Of a stretch of 64,000 nt of DNA, positions 52,711 through 60,885 are shown piece by piece. The notes beneath the pieces were generated by a model. It made no database searches, was not told the origin of the DNA, and saw only the letters and a program-made list of their open reading frames with translations. The translations under genes were made by a program, and so were the position numbers. The stretch's first letter is position 1. Every line of letters starts with the position of its first letter. Source of the DNA: Pedobacter nutrimenti (GTDB lineage Bacteria > Bacteroidota > Bacteroidia > Sphingobacteriales > Sphingobacteriaceae); assembly GCF_003208655.1 (NCBI RefSeq), contig NZ_QKLU01000005.1, positions 92,889 through 156,888 on the forward strand. The letters are read 5' to 3'.

Positions 52711-53499
52711 ATGGATTTACAGTTAAAAAATAAAGTCATTATCATCACAGGTGGCGCCAAGGGGATTGGAGAAGCCATTACCAGATTGCTTGCGCAGGAA
52801 GGGGCACTACCTGTAATTATTGGCAGAAATGAATCCGATAACCTGAAATTAACAGATCAGTTGAGAAAGGAGGGGACAGAAGCTTATCAGATCCGGGCAG
52901 AATTGAAAAATCCCCGTGAAAGTGAGGCCGCTGTTCAACAGGTGATCCGGGATTTTGGCCGTATTGATGGCCTGGTGAATAATGCCGGGGTAAATGATGG
53001 TGTAGGACTGGAACACGGAACTTACGAGGGTTTCATGGAAAGCCTGCATAAAAATGTTGTGCATTACTATCTGATGGCCCATTTTGCATTACCGGCTTTA
53101 AAAAAATCGGGAGGGGCCATTGTAAATATAGGTTCAAAGACTGCTGAGACTGGTCAGGGAGGGACTTCGGGTTATGCAGCGGCCAACGGCGCAAGAAATG
53201 CACTAACCAGGGAATGGGCAGTGGAGTTATTGCCCTATGGTATCCGGGTAAACTCTGTAATTGTTTCAGAATGTTTTACCCCTTTATATCAGACCTGGCT
53301 AAATTCTGTAGAGCATCCCGAAGAGAAGCTTCAGTCTATTCTGCAAAAGATTCCATTAGGCAACAGAATGACCAGTGCAGAAGAAATTGCAAATACCGCA
53401 GTCTTTTTGTTGTCTGAAAGGTCAAGTCATACCACAGGACAATTGGTGTATGTAGACGGGGGATACGTCCATCTTGACCGGGCGATCAATAAGCTTTAA
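52711..53499 (+). CDS. SDR oxidoreductase, probable L-fucose dehydrogenase, with Asn in place of the active-site Lys
   Basis: A 262-residue short-chain dehydrogenase with TGGAKGIG (13-20), NNAG (90-93), catalytic Ser142 and Tyr155. The expected YxxxK lysine is Asn159: TAT GCA GCG GCC AAC is read directly at 53173-53187. The rest of the helix is well kept (GARNALTREWAVEL), so this is unlikely to be a sequencing error or a dead gene. Arg39 after strand 2 would favour NADP. The SECFTPLYQTWL loop resembles fucose dehydrogenases. It would oxidise L-fucose to its lactone. Confidence 0.8.
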   Translation: MDLQLKNKVIIITGGAKGIGEAITRLLAQEGALPVIIGRNESDNLKLTDQLRKEGTEAYQIRAELKNPRESEAAVQQVIRDFGRIDGLVNNAGVNDGVGLEHGTYEGFMESLHKNVVHYYLMAHFALPALKKSGGAIVNIGSKTAETGQGGTSGYAAANGARNALTREWAVELLPYGIRVNSVIVSECFTPLYQTWLNSVEHPEEKLQSILQKIPLGNRMTSAEEIANTAVFLLSERSSHTTGQLVYVDGGYVHLDRAINKL

Positions 53500-53501
53500 T
53501 C

Positions 53502-54242
53502 ATGAAAATTGGATTGTTCATACCTTGTTATATAGATCAGTTTTATCCAAAAGCCGCTGTAGCTGCTCTTGAGCTTCTGGAAAAAATGGGACTGGAGGTT
53601 TATTTTCCTAAAAACCAAACCTGTTGCGGTCAGCCCATGGCAAATTCCGGATTTGAACATCTGACCACAGGTTGTAACCGTTTATTTATAGAGAATTTTT
53701 CTTCTTTTGATTATATAGTTTGTCCTTCAGGAAGCTGCGTGATGCACCTGAAAGAGCATCTTCACTTATCCGGACATGATCAGCAGGCAAAAGCTATCCG
53801 GGAAAAACTATATGAACTCACCGAGTTTTTAACTGATATTTTAGAAATAAATGAGTTGTCAGCGAGTTTCCCATTTAAAGTTGGACTCCATCAAAGTTGT
53901 CATGGCCAGCGTGGGCTTAAACTTTCACAGATGACAGAACTGGTTGCACCGGCTTTTTCTAAACCGGAAAAATTGCTGGCGATGGTTAAAGGCTTGGAAC
54001 TGATTCCTTTGAACAGAAAAGATGAATGCTGCGGTTTTGGCGGAACCTTTTGTGTGACCGAAGAAGCAGTATCCGTAAAAATGGGAAAAGACAGGCTTTC
54101 AGATCATCTCAGGAACGGCGCGCAGTACATTACTGCTACCGACCTTTCCTGCCTGATGCATCTGGAAGGGATCCTGCGACGTCAGAAAAGCAGTCTTAAA
54201 ATTATCCATATAGCTGAAATTTTAAATCATCAACCGCTATGA
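53502..54242 (+). CDS. lutA: L-lactate utilization protein LutA ((Fe-S)-binding, CCG domains)
   Basis: A 246-residue protein with two CCG domains: CCGQP near residue 41 and CCGFGG near residue 176, with further cysteines in FIPCY and SGSC. LutA works with LutB and LutC as an L-lactate dehydrogenase complex that gives pyruvate. The gene starts two bases after the fucose dehydrogenase gene and overlaps lutB by four bases (ATGA). Its place in a fucose operon fits the L-lactate released by the FAH-type hydrolase. Confidence 0.93.
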   Translation: MKIGLFIPCYIDQFYPKAAVAALELLEKMGLEVYFPKNQTCCGQPMANSGFEHLTTGCNRLFIENFSSFDYIVCPSGSCVMHLKEHLHLSGHDQQAKAIREKLYELTEFLTDILEINELSASFPFKVGLHQSCHGQRGLKLSQMTELVAPAFSKPEKLLAMVKGLELIPLNRKDECCGFGGTFCVTEEAVSVKMGKDRLSDHLRNGAQYITATDLSCLMHLEGILRRQKSSLKIIHIAEILNHQPL

Positions 54243-55606
54243 AAGCTATGGAACATGCCCAGGCAGCAGAAGCCTTCATTCGCGATGAAGCCAGAACGGA
54301 CTGGCATGATGAAACGCTGTGGTTTGTTCGTCAGAAAAGGGACCTTGCTGCCCAAGGCCTTCCGGAATGGGAACAGCTGCGGGACTGGGCCTCCGGAATT
54401 AAAAACCATACACTTTCCAATCTGAGCCAATATTTAGCGCTATTTGAAGAAAATGCCTTAAAAAATGGCATAAAGGTTCACTGGGCCATGGATGCGGTCG
54501 AACATAACCAGATTATCCATCAGATCATCAAAGAAGGAAAAATTTGCCGGATGGTCAAAAGTAAAAGTATGCTTACAGAAGAATGCCATCTGAATGCGTA
54601 TTTAGCAGCCCAGGGTATCGAAGTTATTGATACCGATTTAGGAGAAAGAATTGTTCAGTTGCGCAAGGAAGCACCAAGCCATATTGTGTTGCCCGCAATC
54701 CATCTTAAAAAAGAGGATGTAAGTGATACCTTTAATGAATTTCTTGATACAGAAAAAGGAAACAATGACCCTCAATATTTAACAGAATCGGCCAGGCAAC
54801 ATTTAAGGGATTATTTTGTAGGTGCTGAACTGGCCATTACGGGTGTTAATTTTGCAATTGCGGAGACGGGAGGTTTTGTGGTTTGTACGAACGAAGGAAA
54901 TGCGGATATGGGTGCCCATGCGGCAAATATACATATTGCCTGTATGGGTATTGAAAAACTGATTCCAAAAGCAGAGCACCTTGGAGTATTTTTGAGGCTT
55001 TTGGCGAGAAGTGCAACCGGACAGCCCATCACGACTTATTCCAGTCATTTTCACCGGCCCAGACCGGGACAGCAAATGCATCTGGTTATCGTTGACAATG
55101 GAAGAAGCAGACAATTAGGTCGAGCCGATTTCAGAAATTCATTAAAATGCATACGTTGTGCGGCTTGTTTTAATACCTGTCCGGTATACAGAAGAAGTGG
55201 AGGGCACAGTTATCATACAGCGGTTGCAGGGCCTATAGGCTCTATTCTGAATCCAAATATCGATATGAAGGCCAACGCAGACTTACCATTTGCTTCAACA
55301 CTTTGCGGTTCCTGCAGCAACGTTTGTCCTGTGAAAATAGACATCCATGAACAACTGTATAAATGGAGACAGGTACTGGTGAAGGAAGGGCATGTCCCTT
55401 CTTCAAAAAAAACAGGGATGGCCGCAATGACGCTGGTACTTTCAAAGCCCACACTATACAGGTTAGCAGGAAAAATGGGTAGAGTGGCTTTAAAATATGC
55501 CCCATTTGTGGTCAATAATAGTTTAAACCCCTGGTACAAGCAACGGGATATGCCACAAGCCCCGGAAGAGAGTTTTAGGGAATGGTATCAGAAAAACAGA
55601 AAGTGA
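54239..55606 (+). CDS. lutB: L-lactate utilization iron-sulfur protein LutB
   Basis: A 455-residue iron-sulfur protein. The N-terminal LUD-type domain (about 70-295) is followed by two 4Fe-4S motifs, CIRCAACFNTCP (304-315) and CGSCSNVCP (356-364). A C-terminal region with PxYRLAGK-type sequence follows. This is the LutB order. It passes electrons from lactate oxidation to an acceptor not identified here. Start ATG 54239 lies within the lutA stop; a second ATG is at 54248. It ends one base into lutC (TGATG). Confidence 0.94.
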   Translation: MKAMEHAQAAEAFIRDEARTDWHDETLWFVRQKRDLAAQGLPEWEQLRDWASGIKNHTLSNLSQYLALFEENALKNGIKVHWAMDAVEHNQIIHQIIKEGKICRMVKSKSMLTEECHLNAYLAAQGIEVIDTDLGERIVQLRKEAPSHIVLPAIHLKKEDVSDTFNEFLDTEKGNNDPQYLTESARQHLRDYFVGAELAITGVNFAIAETGGFVVCTNEGNADMGAHAANIHIACMGIEKLIPKAEHLGVFLRLLARSATGQPITTYSSHFHRPRPGQQMHLVIVDNGRSRQLGRADFRNSLKCIRCAACFNTCPVYRRSGGHSYHTAVAGPIGSILNPNIDMKANADLPFASTLCGSCSNVCPVKIDIHEQLYKWRQVLVKEGHVPSSKKTGMAAMTLVLSKPTLYRLAGKMGRVALKYAPFVVNNSLNPWYKQRDMPQAPEESFREWYQKNRK

Positions 55607-56193
55607 TGAGCTCAAAAAACCGGATCCTTCAGGCGACGGCAGAAAATCAACCGACCCTGACACAATTGCCTTTTATTGATTTTGACAGCCTGATCCAATA
55701 CCCGGATCCTGTGGCTGCTTTTGAAATGGTATTGAAAAAGATAGGGGGAGAAATTATCCATTTTAAAAACGAAGAAGAAATATTAAAATCTATTTCCAAA
55801 GCAGATCAGGATGGGGAATTTGTCCTAAATACCTTTAGACAACAGGAGGGAAGCTTAGCCCCGTTTAAAAATGCTTCTGCAGTTGAACTTGCGCATTTAA
55901 ACCGTGTTTATCTTTGCGGAGCACTGGGTGTTGCAGAAAATGGAGCAATATGGCTTGATGAAAATGCCATGGTCAACAGGCTCCTGCCTTTTATTACCCA
56001 GCACCTGGTCCTGATCCTGAATGCGAAAAATATTGTCGCAACCATGAATCATGCTTACCAGAATATCCGGGTTGATGAAAGTGGATTTGGGACTTTTATT
56101 GCCGGTCCATCTAAAACAGCCGATATAGAACAAAGCCTGGTGATTGGTGCCCATGGCCCCAGAAGCCTTACTGTATACTTATTCCATAATTAA
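55606..56193 (+). CDS. lutC: L-lactate utilization protein LutC (LUD domain)
   Basis: A 195-residue LUD-domain protein from ATG 55606, whose first base is the last base of the lutB stop; an in-frame ATG at 55582 lies inside lutB. The conserved GVAENGAIWLDE segment (about 112-123) and the C-terminal IAGPSKTADIEQSLVIGAHGP are typical of LutC. With LutA and LutB it completes the lactate-oxidising complex. The GH95 gene follows after 12 bases. Confidence 0.93.
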   Translation: MSSKNRILQATAENQPTLTQLPFIDFDSLIQYPDPVAAFEMVLKKIGGEIIHFKNEEEILKSISKADQDGEFVLNTFRQQEGSLAPFKNASAVELAHLNRVYLCGALGVAENGAIWLDENAMVNRLLPFITQHLVLILNAKNIVATMNHAYQNIRVDESGFGTFIAGPSKTADIEQSLVIGAHGPRSLTVYLFHN

Positions 56194-56205
56194 AACGCAT
56201 TAAGA

Positions 56206-58761
56206 ATGAAGAATTTTGCAATCTGTACCCTATTGGTTCTACTCGGCTTGAAAGTTAGTGTTTATGCACAATCTAAAGACCCCGGCTTACAACTTTGGTA
56301 TACTAAACCTGCTGCAGCCTGGGAAGAGGCTCTGCCTTTAGGGAATGGCCGTCTTGGAGCTATGGTTTTCGGAGGAATTGGTAAGGAACGGTTTCAGTTG
56401 AATGACAATACCTTATGGTCTGGAAGTCCGGAGGATGGAAATAATCCCAACGGACCTGCAGTATTACCGGAAGTGCGACAGGCTGTTTTTGAAGGGAAAT
56501 ATGAGGAGGCTGCAAAATTATGGAAAAAAATGCAAGGGCCTTATTCTGCACGTTACCTTCCTCTGGGAGACCTTTCACTGGATTTTAAGTTAAAAGATTC
56601 AGCTACGGTTTCCTATAAAAGGATGCTGGACTTAAATCAGGCCTTATCAACAGTGGTCTATAAAATTGCGGGTATTACATATACCAGAGAATCTTTTATC
56701 AGTTATCCGGATAAAGTACTGGTGATTAAAATCAGTGCTGACCGGAAAAAGTCAATTCATCTGGATGCAGGTCTTAGCAGTAAACTGAAATATCTGATCC
56801 GGGAATCTTCCGGACAAGAACTGGTGTTAAGAGGAAAAGCACCAAAATTTGTTGCAAACAGGGACTACGAAAAAAAGCAGGTGGAGTATGATGACTGGAA
56901 AGGAGAGGGTATGAATTTCGAGATTCATCTTAAAGTACTGGCCACCGGAGGTATTGTCAAACGGGCCGGGGAGGTGTTGAACATTAACGGGGCAGATGAA
57001 GTGGTCCTGTTTGTTAGTTCGGGTACCAGTTTTAATGGTTTTGATAAATCTCCTGGTCTGGAGGGAAAAGACCCGGCCCTGGAAGCTGGACAAAATATGC
57101 TTAAAGCAGGCGTTAAGGATTACCAGACTTTAAAAACAGCACACATTAAGGATTACCAGCGTTTGTTTAAAAGGGTGACCTTTAATTTGCCTGTGAATGC
57201 AGAAGCCATGAAACTTCCGGTCAATGAAAGAATGATCCGTTTAAATAAAGGTGCTTCGGATAACCATCTTCAAATGCTTTACTACCAGTTTGGGCGATAC
57301 CTGATGATCTCCGCTTCAAGAAAGGGCGGGCGGCCAACAAATCTTCAGGGAATCTGGAATGATATGGTACAACCGCCATGGGGAAGTAATTATACCACCA
57401 ATATCAACACAGAGATGAACTACTGGCTGGCAGAGAATACCAATCTTTCAGAATGTCATGAACCGCTTTTTAATTTTATGAAGGAATTGGCTATTAACGG
57501 GGCTAAAACAGCCAGGGTAAATTATAATATCCAGCAAGGCTGGGTGGCACATCACAACTCAGATCTTTGGGCAAAAACTTCTCCTCCGGGCGGTTATGAC
57601 TGGGATCCAAAAGGGATGCCAAGATGGTCGGCCTGGCCGATGGCAGGTGCATGGTTTTCACAGCATTTATGGCAGCATTATCAATTTACAGGAGATGTGC
57701 AGTTTTTAAAAAAAGAAGCTTATCCTTTAATGAAAGGGGCCGCAGAATTTATGTTTAACTGGTTGGTGAAAGATAATAGCACTGTTTATTATGTTACCAA
57801 TCCTTCAACCTCTCCTGAGAATACCGTTAAAATAGAGGGAAAAGAATACCAGCTGACCAAGGCGAGCACGATGGATATGTCTATCATCAGGGAACTGTTT
57901 TCCAACACGGTCAAAACTGCAGAAATCTTAAACACAGATCCGGAATTCAGGGGAAAACTTGAAAAGGTCATTCCCTTGCTTTATCCTTATCATATTGGCC
58001 GTTACGGGCAATTGCAGGAATGGTTTAATGACTGGGATGATCCAAAAGATAAACACCGTCACCTTTCACATCTTTTTGGTTTATATCCAGGGGACCAGAT
58101 CAGTCCTGCGAAAAGCCCTGAACTTGCCGCGGCGGCAAAACAATCTCTGATTTTCAGGGGAGATGAAAGTACAGGCTGGTCAATGGCCTGGAAAATCAAC
58201 TGGTGGGCCAGGTTATTGGAGGGCAACCACGCCTACAAAATGATCCTTTCGGGTTTAAATTATATTGATCCAAATCAGAAAAAAGAACAGATGAGCGGAG
58301 GAGGGGCCTATCCAAATCTCTTTGATGCCCATCCACCTTTCCAGATCGATGGTAATTTTGGTGCAACGGCCGGAATAACGGAAATGTTGCTGCAGAGCCA
58401 CAATGGTGACATCAGCTTATTACCTGCCCTACCTGATGCCTGGCCGGAAGGCGAAATTAAAGGCATTAAAGCCCGTGGAAATTTTGAGGTCAGTCTGAAA
58501 TGGGCGAAAGGGAAACTCTCCGGTGCCAAAATTCTTTCCAATGCAGGAGGTATATGCTTGCTCCGCAGTAATACACCTGTAAAGGTTGTAGAGGTAAAAA
58601 CCATTACTGGGGGAAATAATCTGCTCCTGAACAATGTTTCTTCTGGGAAATATGAAAAAGCTGCCGGAGCGGGACTTCAGCAGATCAATGTCCCTGGAAA
58701 ATATCTGATCCGTTTTGACACGCAAAAAGGAAAAACTTATACCATAGTGCCGGCTGTTTAA
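56206..58761 (+). CDS. Glycoside hydrolase family 95 alpha-L-fucosidase
   Basis: An 851-residue exported enzyme with signal peptide 1-22 (VYAQ). GH95 enzymes are inverting alpha-1,2-L-fucosidases (some act on alpha-L-galactose). The (alpha/alpha)6 barrel has NINTEMNYWLAE at about 399-410, TMDMSIIRELF near 555, and FQIDGNFGATAGITEM with the catalytic-base aspartate near 714. It is the last gene of the fucose operon, which ties sugar release to breakdown. Its stop codon interlocks with that of the convergent AraC gene. Confidence 0.94.
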   Translation: MKNFAICTLLVLLGLKVSVYAQSKDPGLQLWYTKPAAAWEEALPLGNGRLGAMVFGGIGKERFQLNDNTLWSGSPEDGNNPNGPAVLPEVRQAVFEGKYEEAAKLWKKMQGPYSARYLPLGDLSLDFKLKDSATVSYKRMLDLNQALSTVVYKIAGITYTRESFISYPDKVLVIKISADRKKSIHLDAGLSSKLKYLIRESSGQELVLRGKAPKFVANRDYEKKQVEYDDWKGEGMNFEIHLKVLATGGIVKRAGEVLNINGADEVVLFVSSGTSFNGFDKSPGLEGKDPALEAGQNMLKAGVKDYQTLKTAHIKDYQRLFKRVTFNLPVNAEAMKLPVNERMIRLNKGASDNHLQMLYYQFGRYLMISASRKGGRPTNLQGIWNDMVQPPWGSNYTTNINTEMNYWLAENTNLSECHEPLFNFMKELAINGAKTARVNYNIQQGWVAHHNSDLWAKTSPPGGYDWDPKGMPRWSAWPMAGAWFSQHLWQHYQFTGDVQFLKKEAYPLMKGAAEFMFNWLVKDNSTVYYVTNPSTSPENTVKIEGKEYQLTKASTMDMSIIRELFSNTVKTAEILNTDPEFRGKLEKVIPLLYPYHIGRYGQLQEWFNDWDDPKDKHRHLSHLFGLYPGDQISPAKSPELAAAAKQSLIFRGDESTGWSMAWKINWWARLLEGNHAYKMILSGLNYIDPNQKKEQMSGGGAYPNLFDAHPPFQIDGNFGATAGITEMLLQSHNGDISLLPALPDAWPEGEIKGIKARGNFEVSLKWAKGKLSGAKILSNAGGICLLRSNTPVKVVEVKTITGGNNLLLNNVSSGKYEKAAGAGLQQINVPGKYLIRFDTQKGKTYTIVPAV

Positions 58762-59657
58762 ACCAATTTTAACTGTCTTTTGTAATCTGAAGGGTTGACT
58801 TTCAGTATTTTTTTAAAGATTTTGGAAAAATGATGCCGGTCTGAAAAACCGCATTCAAAAGAAATTTCGTCCAGTGATTTATTACTGTGGTGCATCAGGT
58901 TGCAGGAGGCCTGTATGCGCAGTTTTAGAATATATTGTTGTGTAGGAATACCAGTACTCAATTTGAAAAGCCTTGCGAAGGAATTGGTCGCCATGTTGGC
59001 CGCATCTGCAAGCTGCTCATTGGTGATTTTCTTTTTGAAATGAAGCTCTATGAATTTGATTGATTTCAGTATCCTGTGGTCAATATTTCCGGATTCCCAA
59101 ATGTCATTGGGGAGCTGAAGCAAACAGTCGGCAATCAGTTGTTTTGTTCTTAAACATTCCTGAAAACTGGTTATCCTGTCTGCAATACAGGCTTCCTTGA
59201 TCTGAGCAAGAAGTAGGCTGTTGTTGGCATTGAATTTTACTTCATGGATGCCATTGTTCACAAAGTCCAGGGGATAACCAAGAGAGAAATGGATAAAAAG
59301 ATGGTCTACCTTCCCTCTGGACTTTAAGGTCTCCAGATGATCGTTCCTTCCAAACTTTCTGCCTTTAATGGATTCGTCTCCCGTGCTGTTACTTTGTTTT
59401 AACTGGGAGGAAAAGGAGGTATTGGGCGGGATAATGAGCAGCATGTCTTCGTTCAGCTGGATGGTTTTGTCTTTATAGTTAATGGTTGAGCCAGAGATGG
59501 AATTATGATATATTCTCCAGAAGGGTACTTTTAGATCGTTACATTCCCATTCTTCCAGAATCCAATAGCGGCAGCAAAATAGTTTAACACTAACATCTTT
59601 AAAATTCTGATGTACATCAGAAGGATCAATTTTTATTTCTTCACTGATCTTTCTCAT
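58758..59657 (-). CDS. AraC-family transcriptional regulator (regulator 1)
   Basis: A 299-residue regulator with an N-terminal sensing domain (about 30-160) and a C-terminal AraC helix-turn-helix pair (about 200-295). The second half ends in DEISFECGFSDRHHFSKIFKKILKVNPSDYKRQ. It is convergent with GH95, sharing four bases at the stops, and divergent from regulator 2. The ligand is presumably a fucose-related compound, inferred from position only. Confidence 0.92.
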   Translation of the reverse strand: MRKISEEIKIDPSDVHQNFKDVSVKLFCCRYWILEEWECNDLKVPFWRIYHNSISGSTINYKDKTIQLNEDMLLIIPPNTSFSSQLKQSNSTGDESIKGRKFGRNDHLETLKSRGKVDHLFIHFSLGYPLDFVNNGIHEVKFNANNSLLLAQIKEACIADRITSFQECLRTKQLIADCLLQLPNDIWESGNIDHRILKSIKFIELHFKKKITNEQLADAANMATNSFARLFKLSTGIPTQQYILKLRIQASCNLMHHSNKSLDEISFECGFSDRHHFSKIFKKILKVNPSDYKRQLKLV

Positions 59658-59874
59658 TTTATGATGTTTGTTTTGTACATATTTTTGCTCAGAATAGACA
59701 ACTCTATTTCAAAATAAGTTTATCAACTTTAAAAAACAAATATAAACCAAATATAAAGTTTAACACCTTTTGAGAATTGCGCGGGCGCCGATATTCTGTA
59801 AAATCTTTATGGCCAATTTTCTTTTAGCCAGAGATTTCCGGACCCAGCAATGCAAAGGATTAAATGCAGAGCGT
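59658..59874. promoter_or_regulatory. Divergent control region of the two AraC-type genes
   Basis: This 217-base region is AT-rich near 59700-59760 and GC-rich at 59778-59792 (GCGCGGGCGCCG). It contains TGTACATATT (59674-59683), a 10-mer that also occurs at 62769-62778 before the second GH29 gene. No clear promoter consensus is seen. Confidence 0.35.
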
Positions 59875-60744
59875 ATGAAACCACAATTACTAAAAATTTC
59901 AAAAAATCCTACCCAGTCTTTTAGTGTACGTCATGATTTGAAACCAAGTATGAATAACAAGTTTCATTATCATCCGGAAGTTGAGCTCATTCATTTTGTA
60001 AAAGGCAGGGGTGCGCAATTTGTAGGGGACAGCATCACCGACTTTCAGTCAGGAGATTTGGTTCTGGTTGGGTCTAATTTACCACATTATTGGAGATTTG
60101 ATGAGTCTTTTACAGAAGGAGAGTCGGGGAATTATGCAGATGTAAGGGTTGCTCATTTTTCGGAGAGCTTTTTAGGGGAGTATTTTTTGAACCTTCCTGA
60201 AAACAAGCCACTCAAAGACCTGCTTGAAAAAGCAAAACGGGGAATTAAGGTAGAAGGAAAAAACAAGAAAAAAGTAACAGATATATTGGGGCATATGTTG
60301 AAAGCAGAAGGAACTGACCGGATCATTTATTTGATTCAGGCCTTGCTGGAAATTAGTAAATGTGATCAGTTGGAACTTTTGTCTTCTATCGGTTTCTCTC
60401 AGGTCAAAGAGGAAATCACCAACGACAGGATTAAAGATATTTACGATTATACCTTTGCCAATTTCCGGAATAAAATTCATTTAGAAGAGATTGCTGATAT
60501 TGCCAGAATTAGCCCTAATTCTTTCTGCAGGTATTTTAAGTCCTTTACACAAAAAACCTACTCCCAGTTTTTAACTGAAATTAAGGTTGGTCAGGCATGT
60601 AAATTGCTAATTGATAATAGGTTAAATATTAAACAAGTATGTTATGAAAGCGGTTTTAATAACTTTGCAAGTTTTCATAAGTGTTTTAAGGGCATTACTG
60701 GGAAAAGTCCATTGACTTATCAGAAAGAATTTATGGCCTCCTAA
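59875..60744 (+). CDS. AraC-family transcriptional regulator with cupin domain (regulator 2)
   Basis: A 289-residue regulator from ATG 59875; an in-frame open stretch to 59770 adds 35 residues without family features. The N-terminal cupin-type AraC-binding domain includes NNKFHYHPEVELIHFVKGRG and SGDLVLVGSNLPHYW, the sugar-binding layout. The C-terminal DNA-binding part (about 190-285) has HLEEIADIARISPNSFCRYF and a PLTYQKEF end. It precedes the GH29 gene and may act on the repeated AGCTRAAT sites found 62 bases after its stop. Confidence 0.92.
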   Translation: MKPQLLKISKNPTQSFSVRHDLKPSMNNKFHYHPEVELIHFVKGRGAQFVGDSITDFQSGDLVLVGSNLPHYWRFDESFTEGESGNYADVRVAHFSESFLGEYFLNLPENKPLKDLLEKAKRGIKVEGKNKKKVTDILGHMLKAEGTDRIIYLIQALLEISKCDQLELLSSIGFSQVKEEITNDRIKDIYDYTFANFRNKIHLEEIADIARISPNSFCRYFKSFTQKTYSQFLTEIKVGQACKLLIDNRLNIKQVCYESGFNNFASFHKCFKGITGKSPLTYQKEFMAS

Positions 60745-60805
60745 GCAATTACAGGCTAAATACCTGTTTTGAAATTTACCTGACAACTATTTGTTTTGCT
60801 AAAAT

Positions 60806-60825
60806 AGCTGAATCTAAAGCTAAAT
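60806..60825 (+). promoter_or_regulatory. Candidate operator, site 2
   Basis: AGCTGAATCTAAAGCTAAAT: the same half-sites at the same 12-base spacing as site 1 at 45605-45624, again followed by GGG two bases later. It lies 60 bases before the GH29 ATG. An additional GCTAAA 21 bases before the second half-site (60798-60803) strengthens the repeat pattern. Confidence 0.5.
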
Positions 60826-60885
60826 ATGGGAAATGGATAGTTGTTTTTTATTGCTTATTTGCCCCCCTCACCAAACCAAAAGACC

